From: an uncultured Planctomycetota bacterium
GTDB taxonomy: Bacteria > Planctomycetota > Phycisphaerae > Sedimentisphaerales > Anaerobacaceae
DNA length: 7,030 nt
Direction: 5' to 3'
Assembly (NCBI GenBank): GCA_903927855.1
Contig: CAIYOL010000042.1
Coordinates: 1-7,030, forward strand
Part shown: piece by piece, positions 4,476 through 7,030 of the stretch
How positions within the stretch are numbered: the stretch's first letter is position 1
Layout of the letters: the number at the start of each line of letters is the position of its first letter
The notes under the pieces: model-generated
What the model was told of the DNA's origin: nothing
The model's input: only the letters and a program-made list of their open reading frames with translations
The model's database searches: none
Made by a program: the position numbers and the translations under genes

Positions 4476-6881
4476 TTAAAATAATCTCCCTACAGAAAAA
4501 CTTAAAACCTGTGTATCGTCCTTTCCGTCTTTCATCAGCGGCGCAGCAATCTCTAATCTCATCGGAACAGGTCCAAACCACTGAGGTATTAGTATCTGTA
4601 TACCTGTCCCCACCGATGCACGGTAGCCGCCCGAATCAATCATTCCGCTGTCAACGAAAAATAATGCCGAAAAAGTATCACTCGACAAAGGTTTTATCAC
4701 CTCGGCGCTGGCCAGAAACAGCCACTCACTGCCTACCGGGTCATCGTCGGGGCCGCTTCTGGTGCTTACGCCTCGGTATGCAAAACCTCTCATGCCGTAA
4801 GTGCCCGTGCCGCCGGTATAAAATCTCTCAAAAGGCGGTGCATCGCCTATCGCACTCGCCCCAAGCAGCTTAGTTGCCAGAACCGTTTTCCGCTCAGCCA
4901 AATCCTCAGAGATCACTCGGTACCGTCTGTAAACGCCGCTCAATATCCCAAAAGTATGGTCGCCGCCAACTTGTTCGTAACCAATTTCAAAACTATGGCC
5001 CTTGGTCGGATTAGACCTGTCGTCGGTGAGGTCCCTTCCGACGCCAAGTCTGACTCCCATAAGCATGTTATCGCCTTTAACGTCCCTTATTTCTTTGGGG
5101 GCGTCGTGATCGAGGTTGTCAATGGTAACATTTTCAGCTCTAAAGGTGAGACTCCTGACCCAGTGGTTTTTATATCGCTTCGCGAAACCCACATATCCCT
5201 TCAGCCTGTCTTCGTCATAGCTTTCTCTGCCTCTAGTCCAACTCGAGCCTCCCACTTCAAGAGTTATAGGCTTGTTCCGAAAGTATGGCTCGGTGAAATT
5301 AACCGAATATTCACTGACTTCCGTCCCCGGTTGTAGAGAAATTCTCAAAGTTTGCCCTGCGCCTTTGAATGCCTGTCCCGTGATAAACTCGCTAAAGCTC
5401 TTCGGCTTATCTCTGATGTCGAAATTTCGCTGCTCAAAAATCAATTGTCCTATCATGCCGCTGTCGCTCGTCACGCCGGCTCCGAGCATCACCATACCGG
5501 TCTGGCCCTCGATAATGCTCACATCTGCATCCTTCTGGCCGGCCGTTTCTCCCCGCGGCGTAATAGTCGCCGATTCAGCAACTACCATTCTTTTCACCTC
5601 TTTTTCAAGTTCACCGCTGCCGTCTCCGCGAGCTATATCAGCGTTATACCACCGCCCAGGCATGAAATCATATTCATTCAGCACCTGCCGCACCACCTTG
5701 TCCTGTGTTTGTTCGTTGCCGGTTATATTAACCCGGCCGATTCGAAAACGCTCCCCCTCCTTTATCCCAAATTCGACATCGACCTTATCTTTAGAAATAA
5801 ACTTGATGTTCTGCTCGACCTTCGCATCGATAAAGCCCTCTTCACGGTAAAGCTTAAGTATCTGGTCAATATCCGAATCGGCTTTACGCTTGTTATAGAT
5901 TTTCCCCTGTTTTAATTCCAGCTTCGACCGCAACCGTTCTGCGTCGAAGTGCTCGTTACCTGTGATGGCAATATCCTCAACGGTATAGGCCTGCCCCTCA
6001 TTAATTGTGAAAGTGATACGGACTTTGCTCTTATCTTCGGTAAATTCTTGTCCTGCTGTTATGTTGGCGTCTAAAAAACCCCTATTGTAATAGATGTTTT
6101 GCAGCCTTGTAACATCCTTAGACACTTTCTCTTCGGTGTACTGGCCCTGGAAAAAAACCATTTTCGTTTTCTTCGTCTTTATTACATTTTGAAGCGAGCT
6201 GGTTTTCAAAGCCTTATTGCCGCTGAACTTCACAGCTGCTATCCTGACCTTTGACCCTTCGTCAACAGTATAAACCACATTTCCTTTCGATAACTCTTCG
6301 GCGTATAAGCTCACCTGGGCAAAAGCAAATCCCTTTCCCCGATAATATTCGGCAATGATTGCTCTTCCGGCTTCGGCCATAGCTGGTTCGAGGTAATCGC
6401 CTTTCTTAAAGGGAAGTTTGCCCGTCAGTGTCTTGGATAAATACTTGCGGTTGCCTTTAAAAACAATCGACCTGACGATATTCCTCTCGACAACAACAAA
6501 AGTCAGCTGGATTTTATTATCAACAACGGCAGTATTGTAATAGCTGTATTCGACACCGGTTAGTTCCGCTATACGCTTGGCGTCCTCAGCAGCAACGGCG
6601 GCGTCAAACTGCTGGCCGACTCTGCTGCGAATCTTCGACAAAATCTTATCGTTGCTGATGCTGACGTTACCCGCCGTGACGATGCTGCCGATAGGCAACT
6701 TGCCTGTCGGCAAGGCCTCGCCCTGAGCGGAATTGCTGTCGCCCGAGGTTGCCACCGTGTTCGCTTCTTGCGCCAGGTTAGCTTCTTGTACCATGTTAGC
6801 TTCTTGCTGTGAAAGCAATAACAATGGGGTAAGTAACAGCAAACAGCAAACGGCAAGTAGTGGGCTGTTAAACTTTTTCAT
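4476..6881 (-). CDS. bamA: Outer-membrane protein assembly factor BamA (Omp85)
   Basis: BamA is the central outer-membrane barrel that inserts beta-barrel proteins. The 801 residues match the family size (about 800). MKKF plus a leucine-rich stretch (8-24) forms a signal peptide, without a clear A-x-A site. A Gln/Glu/Ala/Asn-rich linker (25-60) contains three tandem QEANxx units. Five POTRA domains follow at about 62-134, 135-210, 211-296, 297-376 and 377-459, most ending in a strand closing with EG. The barrel (about 461-801) shows FTEPYFR (529-535), the NPTKG motif (624-628), and the loop-6 motif MRGF (697-700), equivalent to VRGF with its conserved arginine. It ends in F801 after alternating hydrophobic residues, as expected for a beta-signal. 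In POTRA 5 the usual LGYF-like segment before the last strand is replaced by a charged Gly/Glu/Lys-rich stretch (419-435). The ATG at 6881 has AAAGGA upstream. It lies 45 bases after dnaB. Confidence 0.97.
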   Translation of the reverse strand: MKKFNSPLLAVCCLLLLTPLLLLSQQEANMVQEANLAQEANTVATSGDSNSAQGEALPTGKLPIGSIVTAGNVSISNDKILSKIRSRVGQQFDAAVAAEDAKRIAELTGVEYSYYNTAVVDNKIQLTFVVVERNIVRSIVFKGNRKYLSKTLTGKLPFKKGDYLEPAMAEAGRAIIAEYYRGKGFAFAQVSLYAEELSKGNVVYTVDEGSKVRIAAVKFSGNKALKTSSLQNVIKTKKTKMVFFQGQYTEEKVSKDVTRLQNIYYNRGFLDANITAGQEFTEDKSKVRITFTINEGQAYTVEDIAITGNEHFDAERLRSKLELKQGKIYNKRKADSDIDQILKLYREEGFIDAKVEQNIKFISKDKVDVEFGIKEGERFRIGRVNITGNEQTQDKVVRQVLNEYDFMPGRWYNADIARGDGSGELEKEVKRMVVAESATITPRGETAGQKDADVSIIEGQTGMVMLGAGVTSDSGMIGQLIFEQRNFDIRDKPKSFSEFITGQAFKGAGQTLRISLQPGTEVSEYSVNFTEPYFRNKPITLEVGGSSWTRGRESYDEDRLKGYVGFAKRYKNHWVRSLTFRAENVTIDNLDHDAPKEIRDVKGDNMLMGVRLGVGRDLTDDRSNPTKGHSFEIGYEQVGGDHTFGILSGVYRRYRVISEDLAERKTVLATKLLGASAIGDAPPFERFYTGGTGTYGMRGFAYRGVSTRSGPDDDPVGSEWLFLASAEVIKPLSSDTFSALFFVDSGMIDSGGYRASVGTGIQILIPQWFGPVPMRLEIAAPLMKDGKDDTQVLSFSVGRLF
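6759..6812 (-). repeat. Three 18-bp tandem units in the bamA linker
   Basis: Units start at 6759, 6777 and 6795, each with the plus-strand core GTTNGCTTCTTG followed by six variable bases. They encode QEANMV, QEANLA and QEANTV right after the signal peptide. The 18-bp period keeps the frame, so copy number can change without breaking bamA. Confidence 0.8.
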
Positions 6882-6899
6882 TGATTCCTTTCAATTTTA

Positions 6900-6914
6900 T
6901 CCGCCTCAGGCGGA
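6900..6914. repeat. Inverted repeat between dnaB and bamA
   Basis: TCCGCC and GGCGGA flank the loop TCA, forming a perfect 6-bp GC-rich stem in the 45-base gap. On the minus strand it is followed by AUAAAAUUG rather than a U-run, so it is at best a weak terminator. It could attenuate read-through from dnaB or protect the upstream mRNA end. Its place a few bases before the bamA ribosome binding site is notable. Confidence 0.5.
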
Positions 6915-6926
6915 AATTAGTTTCCC

Positions 6927-7030
6927 TTAAAACGGCACGCCGTCCTTGATTTCGCCTTCAGCAGACGCATAAGAGTCATTTTCAAACCGAGTAAATCTTT
7001 CCCTGAATACCAGTTCGACGTTGCCGGTCG
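6927..7030 (-). CDS. dnaB: Replicative DNA helicase DnaB, C-terminal end (runs off the right edge)
   Basis: Only the last 33 codons and the stop (TAA at 6927-6929) are visible, read from the reverse complement. The segment TGNVELVFRERFTRFEN matches the conserved C-terminal end of DnaB, where a nucleotide-contacting GP-x-G turn is followed by a V-L-F strand and a T/S-RF-x-N ending. The two leftover bases (CG) fit a preceding proline codon, as in NGPTG. DnaB is the hexameric helicase that unwinds DNA at the replication fork. After the conserved end there is a short acidic tail finishing in DGVPF. The SSB C-terminal tip (DDDIPF) looks similar, but the preceding residues fit DnaB far better. The gene is co-directional with the outer-membrane genes and ends 45 bases before bamA. 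Confidence 0.82.
   Translation of the reverse strand, partial: TGNVELVFRERFTRFENDSYASAEGEIKDGVPF

Noticed and set aside
4432..4581. Upstream extension of the OmpH-like gene to 4581
   Set aside because: It would overlap the end of bamA and put 50 residues before the signal segment. The ATG at 4431 has a good ribosome binding site.
5272..5915. Two overlapping plus-strand open frames (192 and 187 codons) opposite bamA
   Set aside because: They overlap each other and lie fully inside BamA coding sequence; no motifs or start signals are seen.
6843..6851. Lipoprotein signal in BamA (LAVCC)
   Set aside because: Valine precedes the cysteine, which breaks the lipobox, and the hydrophobic core continues well past it. 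BamA is not a lipoprotein.
6924..6943. Intrinsic terminator overlapping the dnaB stop (ACGG...CCGT then TTTT)
   Set aside because: The stem is only 4 bp and the T-run is four bases, followed by AAGGG; too weak to call.
6927..7030. SSB as the identity of the partial gene at the right edge
   Set aside because: The terminal DGVPF resembles SSB, but the conserved strand and TRFEN ending fit DnaB.

Overview
The window holds six genes, all read leftwards (minus strand), with intergenic gaps of only 43 to 68 bases and one overlapping gene pair. The genes form a compact outer-membrane block. In transcription order, from high to low coordinates, they are: the 3' end of the replicative helicase gene dnaB (partial), bamA (outer-membrane protein assembly), an OmpH/Skp-family periplasmic chaperone gene, lpxD, a fused lpxC-fabZ, lpxA, and the 5' part of a Gfo/Idh/MocA-family NAD-dependent oxidoreductase gene that runs off the left edge.

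The source is a diderm bacterium that makes lipid A. The LpxC-FabZ fusion is known from Bacteroidota and from Planctomycetota. A long coiled-coil OmpH, an LpxC lacking the usual GLHxG motif, and an oxidoreductase gene directly after lpxA point me to Planctomycetota, probably a Phycisphaerae-like lineage. That placement is inference. Base composition looks close to 50 percent GC and uniform, with no sign of mobile DNA, RNA genes or CRISPR.

The genes fit one job: building the outer membrane. LpxA, LpxC and LpxD carry out the first acylation, the deacetylation and the second acylation of UDP-GlcNAc. The FabZ domain makes acyl-ACPs and draws on the same 3-hydroxyacyl-ACP pool used by LpxA and LpxD. 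BamA and the Skp-like chaperone handle outer-membrane proteins. The trailing oxidoreductase may be a sugar-nucleotide dehydrogenase; a GnnA-like role, making a 3-amino sugar substrate for LpxA, is the most interesting hypothesis here.

No clear promoter or rho-independent terminator was found. Four of the five non-overlapping intergenic gaps carry short hairpin-forming inverted repeats without a U-tract. I see no wholly unknown system. The points worth a second look are details within known families: an internal duplication in the chaperone, altered LpxC motifs, a TTG-started overlapping lpxC, a short tandem repeat behind the BamA signal peptide, and the possible lipid A sugar modification.
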